Positions 1 through 5,331 of a DNA stretch of 14,966 nt are shown one piece after another. This DNA is from MWBV01 sp964447315 (GTDB lineage Archaea > Nanobdellota > Nanobdellia > Pacearchaeales > GW2011-AR1). The stretch covers positions 1-14,966 of the forward strand of contig CAYURQ010000020.1 in assembly GCA_964447315.1 (NCBI GenBank), read 5' to 3'. The first letter of the stretch is position 1. Each line of letters starts with the position of its first letter. A model generated the notes under the pieces. That model was not told where the DNA came from. It saw nothing but the letters and a program-made list of their open reading frames with translations, and ran no database searches. The position numbers and the translations under genes are program-made.

Positions 1-401
1 ACTGTTACTGGTAAAGGAACAACTGCTCCTAACAAGCTAACAACTACTTCTTCTTTTTGTTTATCTATTCTTATAACTTTCGCTTTTTCACCTTTTAGTG
101 TTGAGCCAATCATTTCAATAATATCTCCTTCTTGTATTGAAATTGTTTCAACAGAGGGTTTTATCATTCCTTCAACTTCTTCATAAGTAATTGTTTTACC
201 AATAATTCCTTTAACATATGGAAGATTGAATACTGCTTCTTCTGCTGAATCTCTATCTTCTGCTTCTAACAAAATATATCCTCTTAAACCATGGGGTCTT
301 GAAACAGAACTAACGTTAAGATTTTTTTTCGTTGCTTTTTCAGAGATCATATCTACTGCTCTCTCTTCTTTGTTTGTTGTTACTTTTATAATAAAAATCA
401 T
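1..401 (-). CDS. spt5: Transcription elongation factor Spt5 (archaeal NusG), 3' end cut by window edge
   Basis: Spt5 binds the RNA polymerase clamp over the DNA cleft, normally with Spt4, and promotes processive elongation. The 133 visible residues begin MIFIIKVTTNKEERAVDMI and form the NGN fold (about residues 1-85, with SRPHGLRGYILLEAED and VKGIIG typical of the family). A KOW segment follows (about 88-133: GDIIEMI, LKGEKAKVIRID, then VVVSLLGAVVPLPV). Archaeal Spt5 is about 145-150 residues, so only a few C-terminal residues are missing. It is the last visible gene of the ftsZ-secE-spt5 cluster, 157 nt after secE, and probably has its own promoter. The ATG at 401 was chosen because it gives the standard NGN start; an in-frame TTG five codons upstream, behind an in-frame stop, is the alternative. 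Family assignment is firm. Confidence 0.95.
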   Translation of the reverse strand, partial: MIFIIKVTTNKEERAVDMISEKATKKNLNVSSVSRPHGLRGYILLEAEDRDSAEEAVFNLPYVKGIIGKTITYEEVEGMIKPSVETISIQEGDIIEMIGSTLKGEKAKVIRIDKQKEEVVVSLLGAVVPLPVT

Positions 402-423
402 TTTATTTTGGTCCAACTACTCC

Positions 424-431
424 TTAAAAAT
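424..431 (-). promoter_or_regulatory. Candidate TATA element for spt5, leaderless position
   Basis: On the minus strand this reads ATTTTTAA, centred about 26 nt before the spt5 ATG, the same spacing as at other genes here. A stronger looking TATA lies further upstream, so the two compete as the spt5 promoter. Confidence 0.4.
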
Positions 432-465
432 CTAAGAAGTAGATACATTTAATTGAAATTAAGGG

Positions 466-475
466 TTTATAAAAT
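466..475 (-). promoter_or_regulatory. Candidate upstream TATA box for spt5
   Basis: The minus strand reads ATTTTATAAA, a good archaeal TATA consensus, in the secE-spt5 gap. Initiation about 25 nt downstream would give a leader of roughly 40-45 nt. AAGGAG at 420-425 would then lie in the leader, but 18 nt from the ATG, too far for normal Shine-Dalgarno action. Confidence 0.45.
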
Positions 476-558
476 TATTGATTCTTGAGATTGTCTAAAA
501 GAGGTTTAACAAAATTCAAATAAACATCTTAATAAAAATTATTATAATTTATTGGCAA

Positions 559-729
559 TTATTTAATAAAAGCATTCATAACTAATGAAATTACAAAACC
601 TAAAACTCCAAGTATTACAATTCCAATTGCAGAAACTTTAGTTGTTTGCCAAAACTCTTCTTTTGTTGGTTTCTTAAGAGTGTGCCAGACTCTCTTACAT
701 TTTTTTAGGAAAATTTTTGATTTATTCAT
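559..729 (-). CDS. secE: Protein translocase subunit SecE (Sec61 gamma)
   Basis: A 56-residue protein, MNKSKIFLKKCKRVWHTLKK at its start, with the family pattern: a basic amphipathic helix (residues 1-22), the conserved hinge KKPTKEEFWQTTKV (about 19-32), and a single C-terminal membrane helix (about 33-53, SAIGIVILGVLGFVISLV). SecE clamps the two halves of the SecY channel in the cytoplasmic membrane. The length is typical of archaeal Sec61 gamma. It lies 34 nt downstream of ftsZ and is followed by spt5, the arrangement seen in many euryarchaea (ftsZ-secE-spt5). A TATA-like element at the ftsZ stop codon suggests additional leaderless transcription from its own promoter. The identification rests on the sequence pattern and the context together. 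Confidence 0.9.
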   Translation of the reverse strand: MNKSKIFLKKCKRVWHTLKKPTKEEFWQTTKVSAIGIVILGVLGFVISLVMNAFIK

Positions 730-750
730 AATTTTAATAGAAATAATGGG

Positions 751-760
751 TTTTTAAAAT
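751..760 (-). promoter_or_regulatory. Candidate TATA element for secE
   Basis: The minus strand reads ATTTTAAAAA, centred about 26 nt before the secE ATG and just past the ftsZ stop. This spacing would place the transcription start at or next to the start codon. AT-richness makes chance occurrence possible. Confidence 0.45.
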
Positions 761-763
761 TAA

Positions 764-1909
764 TTATTCGAAAAATTCAATTCCTAATTCACTTTCAATT
801 TCAGTATGCTTCAAAGAATCCATTGATTCTTCATGCCCAAGAATTTGAGAACTTTTAACTCCTGTTACAATTAATAATACACGAATTGATTTTGCCATGT
901 CTTCTGAAATTTGGGCACCCCCAATAAGTTTTGCATCTGGACTTAATTTTTCTCCAACTGATCCAATAATTGTTTTATATTCATCAAGACTCATATCAGA
1001 ACCTCCAATAACATTTACTAATGCTCCTGCTGCGTTTGAAATATCTACATCTAATAAAGGGTTTTGAATTGCTTTTTCAACTGCCTCTACTGCCCTAGTA
1101 TCAGAAGCATCTGATTCACCCATTCCAATTAAGGAAACTCCTCCATTAACCATCACTGCTTTAACATCTGCAAAATCCAGGTTTACAAGTCCTGAAGTAG
1201 TTACAAGTTCTGTTATACCTTTAACTGCATTTGTTAAAATTTCATCTGCAATTTTGAAAGCTGTATGAAGGGGTAATTCAGGAGCTAATTCAAGCAATTT
1301 ATCATTTGGAATAACAATTAAAGTATCTGCTATTGATTCCATTTTTTCTAAACCAGTCATTGCATTTTCAATTCTTTTTTGTCCTTCAATCGTGAAAGGC
1401 AAGGTTACAATTCCTATAACTAAAGACCCTTGTTTTTTTGCAATTTTAGCTATTTCAGGAGCAGCACCTGTTCCTGTTCCACCACCTAAACCACATGTAA
1501 TAAAAACCATATCACTTTTTCCAATTTTTTTCTTTATTTCTGATTCTGATTCTTTTGCAGCTTCTTGTCCTACTTGAGGATTACTTCCTGCACCCATTCC
1601 TTGAGTTAATTCTCTACCAATAAGAATTTTCTGATCTGCATTTGAATAAAGTAAATCTTGAGCATCTGTATTAATTGCAATTAATTCTCCTCCTTTAATT
1701 CCAATTTCACGCATTCTAGAAAGTGAATTTCCACCACCCCCTCCAACACCAATAACTTTTATTTTAGCTGATTGTTGTTTAAGTATTTCAGCTAATTCTG
1801 CGTCCATTTGTTTAACTTCATCTATTGAATTCATTTGCTGCTTGATAGTATTAGAATTATTAACTGCCTCATCTAATATAGAACCTCTGTTTTCATAACC
1901 TTCTTCCAT
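764..1909 (-). CDS. ftsZ: Cell division GTPase FtsZ
   Basis: Tubulin-like GTPase that polymerises into the division ring at mid-cell. The 381-residue protein has a variable, partly helical N-terminal extension (1-48). The GTP-binding domain follows: KVIGVGGGGGNSLSRM at 51-66, NTDAQ at 80-84, and the tubulin signature GGGTGTGAAPEIA at 142-154. The T7 synergy loop NLDFADVK (243-250), with the catalytic acidic residues that hydrolyse GTP of the neighbouring subunit, is intact. The C-terminal domain runs to about residue 350, and the protein ends in an acidic tail, ELGIEFFE, the likely binding site for membrane anchors such as archaeal SepF (inference). All key residues are present. It heads the ftsZ-secE-spt5 cluster and has a clear TATA box of its own; the FKBP gene lies 31 nt upstream. 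Which archaeal FtsZ subfamily (1 or 2) it is cannot be settled by eye. Confidence 0.98.
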   Translation of the reverse strand: MEEGYENRGSILDEAVNNSNTIKQQMNSIDEVKQMDAELAEILKQQSAKIKVIGVGGGGGNSLSRMREIGIKGGELIAINTDAQDLLYSNADQKILIGRELTQGMGAGSNPQVGQEAAKESESEIKKKIGKSDMVFITCGLGGGTGTGAAPEIAKIAKKQGSLVIGIVTLPFTIEGQKRIENAMTGLEKMESIADTLIVIPNDKLLELAPELPLHTAFKIADEILTNAVKGITELVTTSGLVNLDFADVKAVMVNGGVSLIGMGESDASDTRAVEAVEKAIQNPLLDVDISNAAGALVNVIGGSDMSLDEYKTIIGSVGEKLSPDAKLIGGAQISEDMAKSIRVLLIVTGVKSSQILGHEESMDSLKHTEIESELGIEFFE

Positions 1910-1930
1910 ATGAAATTAAGCTAAATACTG

Positions 1931-1940
1931 TTTATAAAAA
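1931..1940 (-). promoter_or_regulatory. TATA box of ftsZ
   Basis: The minus strand reads TTTTTATAAA, centred about 26 nt before the ftsZ start codon in the 31-nt gap after the FKBP gene. A start site about 25 nt downstream would fall at the ATG, so the ftsZ mRNA is probably leaderless. Confidence 0.65.
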
Positions 1941-2663
1941 TTATTGTGATTTTTTACTGTCCTTTACAGAATTATCTTGTTTTTCAGTGTTTTCTTGGTT
2001 TTTTTCATGTTTTTTAACATTAACTACTTTCTCATTAACCTGCAAATCCATTCCAAGAATTTCTTTGAATTTATCTTTAAACATTTCAACAAGAGTTTTC
2101 ATTTCTTTTTCTACTTCAATAACAACTTTTTTATCTTTTATAGTAAATAAAAAATCTTTCTTAAATAAAAATTCATTAAGTGCTTTTATTTTTTCATTAA
2201 CATCATCAACTTTTCTTAAGACATTTATTTGATAAACAACATCTTTTCCTGCTAATGGATTGTTGAAATCAACTAAAACTCTTCCTCCTGAAACAGAAAG
2301 AATCTTTGCAATACGGCCATCAAAATTTAAGGATACTCCTGGGATTGGCTGAATATTATGTTCTTTGAAAATTTTCATTGGAATCATTTTAACCTCTCCT
2401 GCATTACGTGGTCCAAATGCTTTATCTGGTGTTAATTCAATTTTAAAATCAGCTGGAAATTTAGAAATCTCTTTTCCAATTAAAAAATCACTAATTCCTG
2501 GAAGAAACATATCATTCCCTAATGAAAAAGTAAATGGCTTTGCAACCGCATGTTCACTTAATTTTTTTAATTCCTTTGGCAAGCTAGAATCAAAAATCTC
2601 ACCTGAATCTTTGAACTTTGCAGTGAAATCTATTTCTAGGAAATCTGATTTTTGAAGTTTCAT
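1941..2663 (-). CDS. FKBP-type peptidyl-prolyl isomerase (long archaeal, SlyD-like)
   Basis: Cytosolic prolyl cis-trans isomerase and chaperone. The 240-residue protein starts with an FKBP half-domain (about 1-85: DFLEIDFTAKFKDSGEIFDSS, then KPFTFSLGNDMFLPGISDFLIGK with gaps, then AFGPRN). An insert-in-flap chaperone domain follows (about 90-140), including SGGRVLVDFNNPLAGKDVVY. In SlyD-like proteins the motif is usually NHPLAGK; here His is replaced by Asn, and the usual AYG is AFG. FKBP strands resume (QINVLRKV), then a C-terminal extension (150-215) as in the long archaeal FKBPs, and a Lys/Glu/Asn/Ser-rich disordered tail. No signal peptide is seen. It is the first gene of the leftward group, 31 nt before ftsZ, and diverges from eIF5A. 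Family firm; substrates unknown. Confidence 0.93.
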   Translation of the reverse strand: MKLQKSDFLEIDFTAKFKDSGEIFDSSLPKELKKLSEHAVAKPFTFSLGNDMFLPGISDFLIGKEISKFPADFKIELTPDKAFGPRNAGEVKMIPMKIFKEHNIQPIPGVSLNFDGRIAKILSVSGGRVLVDFNNPLAGKDVVYQINVLRKVDDVNEKIKALNEFLFKKDFLFTIKDKKVVIEVEKEMKTLVEMFKDKFKEILGMDLQVNEKVVNVKKHEKNQENTEKQDNSVKDSKKSQ

Positions 2664-2682
2664 GAAGATTTGAGAAAGAGAG

Positions 2683-2692
2683 TATTTTTAAG
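2683..2692 (-). promoter_or_regulatory. Candidate TATA element of the FKBP gene
   Basis: The minus strand reads CTTAAAAATA or close to it (TTAAAAATA core), centred about 24 nt before the start codon, fitting leaderless initiation. It is weaker than the ftsZ and eIF5A boxes. Confidence 0.45.
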
Positions 2693-2798
2693 AGTTTTGG
2701 AAATTATTTATTCAGAATTTAAGACAAATCTTTTCTTTCTTACAAAAAAAATCAATGTAAAAAGAATTATTTTCTTTATTTAATCTCTTAATGCCTAC

Positions 2799-2818
2799 AA
2801 AGTTAATCTATTAACTTT
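2799..2818. repeat. Perfect inverted repeat, possible operator, in the FKBP/eIF5A divergent region
   Basis: Arms AAAGTTAAT and ATTAACTTT are exact reverse complements separated by two bases. The element ends 15 bp before the eIF5A TATA box and lies about 107 bp upstream of the FKBP TATA element. Its position upstream of TATA/BRE suits an activator or a dimeric wHTH regulator. AT-rich sequence raises the chance rate, but a 9-bp arm with a 2-nt spacer is notable. Confidence 0.45.
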
Positions 2819-2833
2819 TGGATTTGCTAAAAC

Positions 2834-2845
2834 TTTATAAATATA
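2834..2845 (+). promoter_or_regulatory. TATA box of eIF5A
   Basis: TTTATAAATATA, the best TATA match in the window, is centred about 24-25 nt before the eIF5A ATG. The purine/A-rich GCTAAAAC just upstream could act as a BRE. The mRNA should be leaderless or nearly so. Confidence 0.7.
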
Positions 2846-2862
2846 ACTTTTTTAATTCTTTT

Positions 2863-3264
2863 ATGGTTTTGAAAATAATTAATGCTACTGAAGCAAAGGT
2901 TGGTACAAATATTATTGTTGATGGTATGCCCTGCACTATCAAAAGTATTGATATTTCTAAAACAGGGAAACATGGTCATGCTAAATGTAGAATAGAAGCT
3001 GTGGGGATAATTACTAGCAGCAAGAAAGTTTTTGTTGTGCCAGGACACGATAGATTAGAAATTCCTTTAGTTGAAAAGAACAAAGCACAAGTATTATCTA
3101 AAACACCAGGACAACCAGGAAGTGTTAATTTGATGGATTTAGAAAGTTTTGAAACCCTAGATGTTCCTTGCCCAGATTCAGAAGTTTTTGAAAGCATTCA
3201 AGAAGATGGAAATTGCGAATATTGGGACATAGAGGGTGAAAAAATCGTTAAAAGGAAATTGTAA
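2863..3264 (+). CDS. eif5a: Translation factor aIF5A (eIF5A/EF-P family)
   Basis: Binds the ribosomal E site and rescues stalled peptide-bond formation, especially at proline runs. The 133-residue product has the N-terminal SH3-like domain with the hypusination loop SKTGKHGHAK (32-41). The lysine to be modified by deoxyhypusine synthase is K36, equivalent to human K50. A C-terminal OB-fold follows (about 70-133, ending EGEKIVKRKL). I chose the ATG at 2863, giving MVLKIINATEAKVG, because it matches the family start and lies 24-25 nt after a strong TATA box. The longer reading from a TTG at 2818 would run through that box. The last 11 codons are repeated downstream at 3310-3342. A T6 run directly follows the stop. 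Identification is certain. Confidence 0.98.
   Translation: MVLKIINATEAKVGTNIIVDGMPCTIKSIDISKTGKHGHAKCRIEAVGIITSSKKVFVVPGHDRLEIPLVEKNKAQVLSKTPGQPGSVNLMDLESFETLDVPCPDSEVFESIQEDGNCEYWDIEGEKIVKRKL
3232..3264 (+). repeat. eIF5A 3' end, copy 1 of a direct repeat (functional copy)
   Basis: The last ten codons plus stop of eIF5A, encoding EGEKIVKRKL. It recurs 78 bp downstream with 27 of 33 bases identical, and all six differences are synonymous. Confidence 0.9.
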
Positions 3265-3270
3265 TTTTTT
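3265..3270 (+). terminator. T-run directly after eIF5A, possible archaeal terminator
   Basis: Six consecutive T residues follow the eIF5A stop codon. Archaeal RNA polymerase can terminate at U-tracts without a hairpin. No stable hairpin precedes it. The run is short, so this is tentative. Confidence 0.35.
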
Positions 3271-3278
3271 ACACTCAA

Positions 3279-3309
3279 TCACACGCTATTGAATTCTAGA
3301 ATCATGTGA
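3279..3309 (+). repeat. Imperfect inverted repeat between the two eIF5A tails
   Basis: TCACACG (3279-3285) pairs with CATGTGA (3303-3309) at six of seven positions. The 17-nt loop contains the perfect palindrome ATTCTAGAAT (3293-3302). It occupies the spacer between the real eIF5A end and its remnant. It may be a weak terminator, a protein site, or a chance result of decay. Confidence 0.35.
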
Positions 3310-3342
3310 GAGGGTGAAAAAATTGTAAAAAGAAAGCTTTAA
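3310..3342 (+). pseudogene. Remnant of a second eIF5A 3' end (11 codons)
   Basis: The segment would encode EGEKIVKRKL-stop, identical in protein to the true eIF5A end. Five codons differ, all silently: atc/att, gtt/gta, agg/aga, aaa/aag, ttg/ctt. The preceding in-frame codon is TGA, so it is not translated in this frame. Silent-only change suggests divergence under protein-level selection before the pieces came together, for example replacement of eIF5A by a related allele that left the old tail behind. Its stop codon overlaps the eL40 TATA element, which may explain why it persists. The match is seen directly; the history is inference. Confidence 0.75.
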
Positions 3343-3347
3343 AAGCT
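3335..3347 (+). promoter_or_regulatory. TATA element of eL40 inside a short inverted repeat
   Basis: TTTAAAA (3338-3344) is centred 26 nt before the eL40 ATG, the usual leaderless spacing here. It sits in the perfect inverted repeat AGCTTT-A-AAAGCT. The element overlaps the Leu-stop codons of the eIF5A tail remnant. Confidence 0.55.
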
Positions 3348-3366
3348 AAATTAATTCTTAATAAAC

Positions 3367-3531
3367 ATGGCAACAAAAATACCAGAAGCTCAAAACAGAC
3401 TTTTCAATAGAGTCTTTGTTTGTCAAAAATGCTTAACTAAAGCTAGAGCTGACTCTGATAAAATTATTAAAGGCAAAGTAAAATGTAGAAAATGCAAAAG
3501 TACTTCTTTCAGACCTTTAAAGAAAAAATAA
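3367..3531 (+). CDS. rpl40e: Large-subunit ribosomal protein eL40
   Basis: A 54-residue zinc-ribbon protein of the archaeal/eukaryotic large ribosomal subunit; archaeal forms lack the ubiquitin fusion of eukaryotes. It opens MATKIPEAQNRLFNRVFVC, has the zinc ligands C19-x2-C22 and C40-x2-C43, and ends in the basic sequence SFRPLKKK. All expected features and the usual length are present. It follows eIF5A on the same strand but has its own TATA-like element at -26. The stop is followed by one base and then the ATG of the next small gene, so the two are almost certainly cotranscribed. Confidence 0.97.
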   Translation: MATKIPEAQNRLFNRVFVCQKCLTKARADSDKIIKGKVKCRKCKSTSFRPLKKK

Positions 3532-3532
3532 A

Positions 3533-3796
3533 ATGGTAAGAAATATTAGTGATAAGTTATTAATTGATGAATTAAGAATTTTAGATTTAGCCTTAAAGAA
3601 TGGGGGAATTATCACTGAAAGAGATTTAGAAAAAAAACATATTGATAAAGATAGTATTTTTGCACCTTGTGATGAAGGGTATTTAAAACAATCCAAAGAA
3701 GATTCTCTTGAGATTTCATATACTATAACTGAAAAAGGGGAAAACTATTTTAGTCAATCTTTGGCATCTATTAGATTTCCTTATCATCCGTTATAA
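3533..3796 (+). CDS. Hypothetical 87-residue protein, winged-helix-like
   Basis: I do not recognise a family. The product has a helical N-terminal half (LLIDELRILDLALKNGGIIT, then ERDLEKKHIDKDSIF). It continues with EGYLKQ and a putative hairpin SLEISYTITEKGENYF, reminiscent of the wing and the closing 'iTekG.ey' motif of winged-helix regulators. A single Cys (in FAPCDEG) and no membrane segment are seen. Start is the ATG one base after the eL40 stop. No separate promoter is evident, so it rides on the eL40 transcript, which implies steady expression. A small DNA- or RNA-binding protein linked to translation is possible, but this is only inference. Confidence 0.75.
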   Translation: MVRNISDKLLIDELRILDLALKNGGIITERDLEKKHIDKDSIFAPCDEGYLKQSKEDSLEISYTITEKGENYFSQSLASIRFPYHPL

Positions 3797-3807
3797 TTAA
3801 GATACTC

Positions 3808-3844
3808 TTTTAAAGTTAAATTTACTAATTATATTAAAAGGTGA
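3808..3844 (+). promoter_or_regulatory. Promoter and ribosome-binding site of the site-2 protease gene
   Basis: TTTTAAA (3808-3814) is a TATA-like element 37 nt before the ATG. Initiation about 25 nt downstream would leave a leader of roughly 10 nt holding GGTGA (3840-3844), an archaeal Shine-Dalgarno core three bases from the ATG. This is the one clear leadered start among the plus-strand genes. Confidence 0.45.
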
Positions 3845-3847
3845 AAA

Positions 3848-5296
3848 ATGAAATTTGTAATATATGATATTGTACTCTTAGTAATTTTTGTTGCTTTTGT
3901 AGCACACTTCTTAATCAAGAATAAAAAAAATCTTAGTCGAGATGGACTTTTATATTTATACAGAACTAAATGGGGAATGAATCTTATTGATAAAGTTGGT
4001 AAAAAATATCGAAAAACTTTGCATGTATTAAGTTATATTTCAATTACATTTGGATATTTACTAATGGCAGCTATGCTTTGGTTATTTGGAAAAATAGTTT
4101 ACTTATATGTTGCTTATCCAAGTGTTGTGAGGGCAATAAAGGTTCCTCCAATAATGCCTTTGGTTCCTTATTTACCTCAAGCATTTAATTTGGATTTTTT
4201 GCCTCCATTTTACTTTACTTATTGGATTGTTATTTTAGCAATCATTGCAATAACTCATGAATTTGCTCATGGAATTTTTATGAGGCGTTATGGAATTAAT
4301 ATCAAATCAACTGGTTTTGGATTTTTTCCTTTTTTCTTCCCAGTATTCTTAGCTGCATTTGTTGAACAAGATGAAAAAAGCATGAAAAAAAGCAAGAGTT
4401 TTCATCAAATGGCTGTTTTATCTGCAGGGACTTTTGCAAATATTTTAACAGCAATTCTGTTTTCAATTGTGATGTTTGCATTCTTTGCATTGAGTTTTGC
4501 TCCTGCAGGAGTTCAATTTAATACATACTCTTATTCAATTGTTAATGTAAATGATATTATTTCAATAAATGGAATACCTTTAGATAATGCAACTTATGAT
4601 AAATTGGTTGTTCTTTCAAATGAAGAAGGATTTAATGAAATAAAAACTCTTTATGGAAATTACATTATTAAAAAAGAATTTTTACTTTCTCAAGAAATGA
4701 ATTCTGATAATTTAATACTTTATGATGATGCACCTGCAATAAAGGCAGAATTAGAAGGGCCAATAATTGGTGTTGACAATCAAAAAGTAACTGATTGGAA
4801 TCAATTTTCAGAAATTATGAAAGATAAATCTCCTGGAGATTTAATTATAATCAATACTTTAAATGATGATCAACCCAAAGATTACATAATCAATATAGGT
4901 GAAAGAAATGATGATTCAGGAGAGGCTTTCTTAGGAATTGGATACTCTGAAAATAAAAGAAGTGGGGCAATAGGAAAGGTAATAGATACAATCTCTTCAT
5001 TCAAAAAACAAGAAATCTATTATCAAGGAAAATTTAAAGCAAGTGAATTTATTTATAATATGCTTTGGTGGTTGGTTTTAATTAGTTTTAGTGTTGCTTT
5101 AGTGAATATGTTGCCAGTAGGTATTTTTGATGGAGGAAGATTCTTTTACTTAACTATTCTTGGAGTTTCAACTAAGTTAGGTGTTTCAAAACAAAAATCA
5201 AAAAAAATAGCTGAAAAATCATTTAAAATAATAACTTGGTTATTCTTATTCTTATTATTATTAATTATGATTTTTTGGGCAAAGAGTTTTTTCTAA
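3848..5296 (+). CDS. Site-2 protease family membrane metalloprotease (M50) with PDZ-like domain
   Basis: Intramembrane zinc protease that cuts substrates within or near the membrane, usually in regulated proteolysis or membrane protein turnover. The 482-residue protein has membrane segments near 3-23, 64-92, 122-142 and 150-172. The zinc-binding HEFAH (137-141) with catalytic E138 lies in the third of these. Another helix follows (about 188-215), then a large extracytoplasmic region (about 220-375) whose second half (EGPIIGVD, SPGDLIIINTLND) looks like a PDZ domain with carrier strands. The second motif NMLPVGIFDGGR (420-431), with the third zinc ligand D428, comes next, followed by a final hydrophobic helix (about 461-480). 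All catalytic motifs are intact. It stands alone between the eL40 pair and taw1, so its substrate cannot be read from context. Confidence 0.92.
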   Translation: MKFVIYDIVLLVIFVAFVAHFLIKNKKNLSRDGLLYLYRTKWGMNLIDKVGKKYRKTLHVLSYISITFGYLLMAAMLWLFGKIVYLYVAYPSVVRAIKVPPIMPLVPYLPQAFNLDFLPPFYFTYWIVILAIIAITHEFAHGIFMRRYGINIKSTGFGFFPFFFPVFLAAFVEQDEKSMKKSKSFHQMAVLSAGTFANILTAILFSIVMFAFFALSFAPAGVQFNTYSYSIVNVNDIISINGIPLDNATYDKLVVLSNEEGFNEIKTLYGNYIIKKEFLLSQEMNSDNLILYDDAPAIKAELEGPIIGVDNQKVTDWNQFSEIMKDKSPGDLIIINTLNDDQPKDYIINIGERNDDSGEAFLGIGYSENKRSGAIGKVIDTISSFKKQEIYYQGKFKASEFIYNMLWWLVLISFSVALVNMLPVGIFDGGRFFYLTILGVSTKLGVSKQKSKKIAEKSFKIITWLFLFLLLLIMIFWAKSFF

Positions 5297-5300
5297 AGTC

Positions 5301-5307
5301 TTTTAAA
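5301..5307 (+). promoter_or_regulatory. Candidate TATA element of taw1
   Basis: TTTTAAA, centred about 28 nt before the taw1 ATG and just after the protease stop codon, consistent with leaderless initiation. Confidence 0.45.
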
Positions 5308-5331
5308 CAAACATTTATTTCTTGAGATAAT

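Noticed and set aside
420..425. AAGGAG as the spt5 Shine-Dalgarno site
   Set aside because: It ends 18 nt before the ATG, too far for ordinary function; it would only suit the weak upstream TTG start.
402..558. Possible small RNA or small gene in the secE-spt5 gap
   Set aside because: Only TATA-like elements and a short T-run were seen; no tRNA-like folding or coding frame of note.
1392..2655. Open reading frames on the plus strand opposite ftsZ and the FKBP gene
   Set aside because: They lie antisense to well-recognised genes, have no family resemblance and biased composition, so they are shadows.
2818..2862. N-terminal extension of eIF5A from a TTG at 2818
   Set aside because: It would run through the strong TATA box, begins with a weak codon, and adds residues with no match to the family; the ATG at 2863 gives the standard start.
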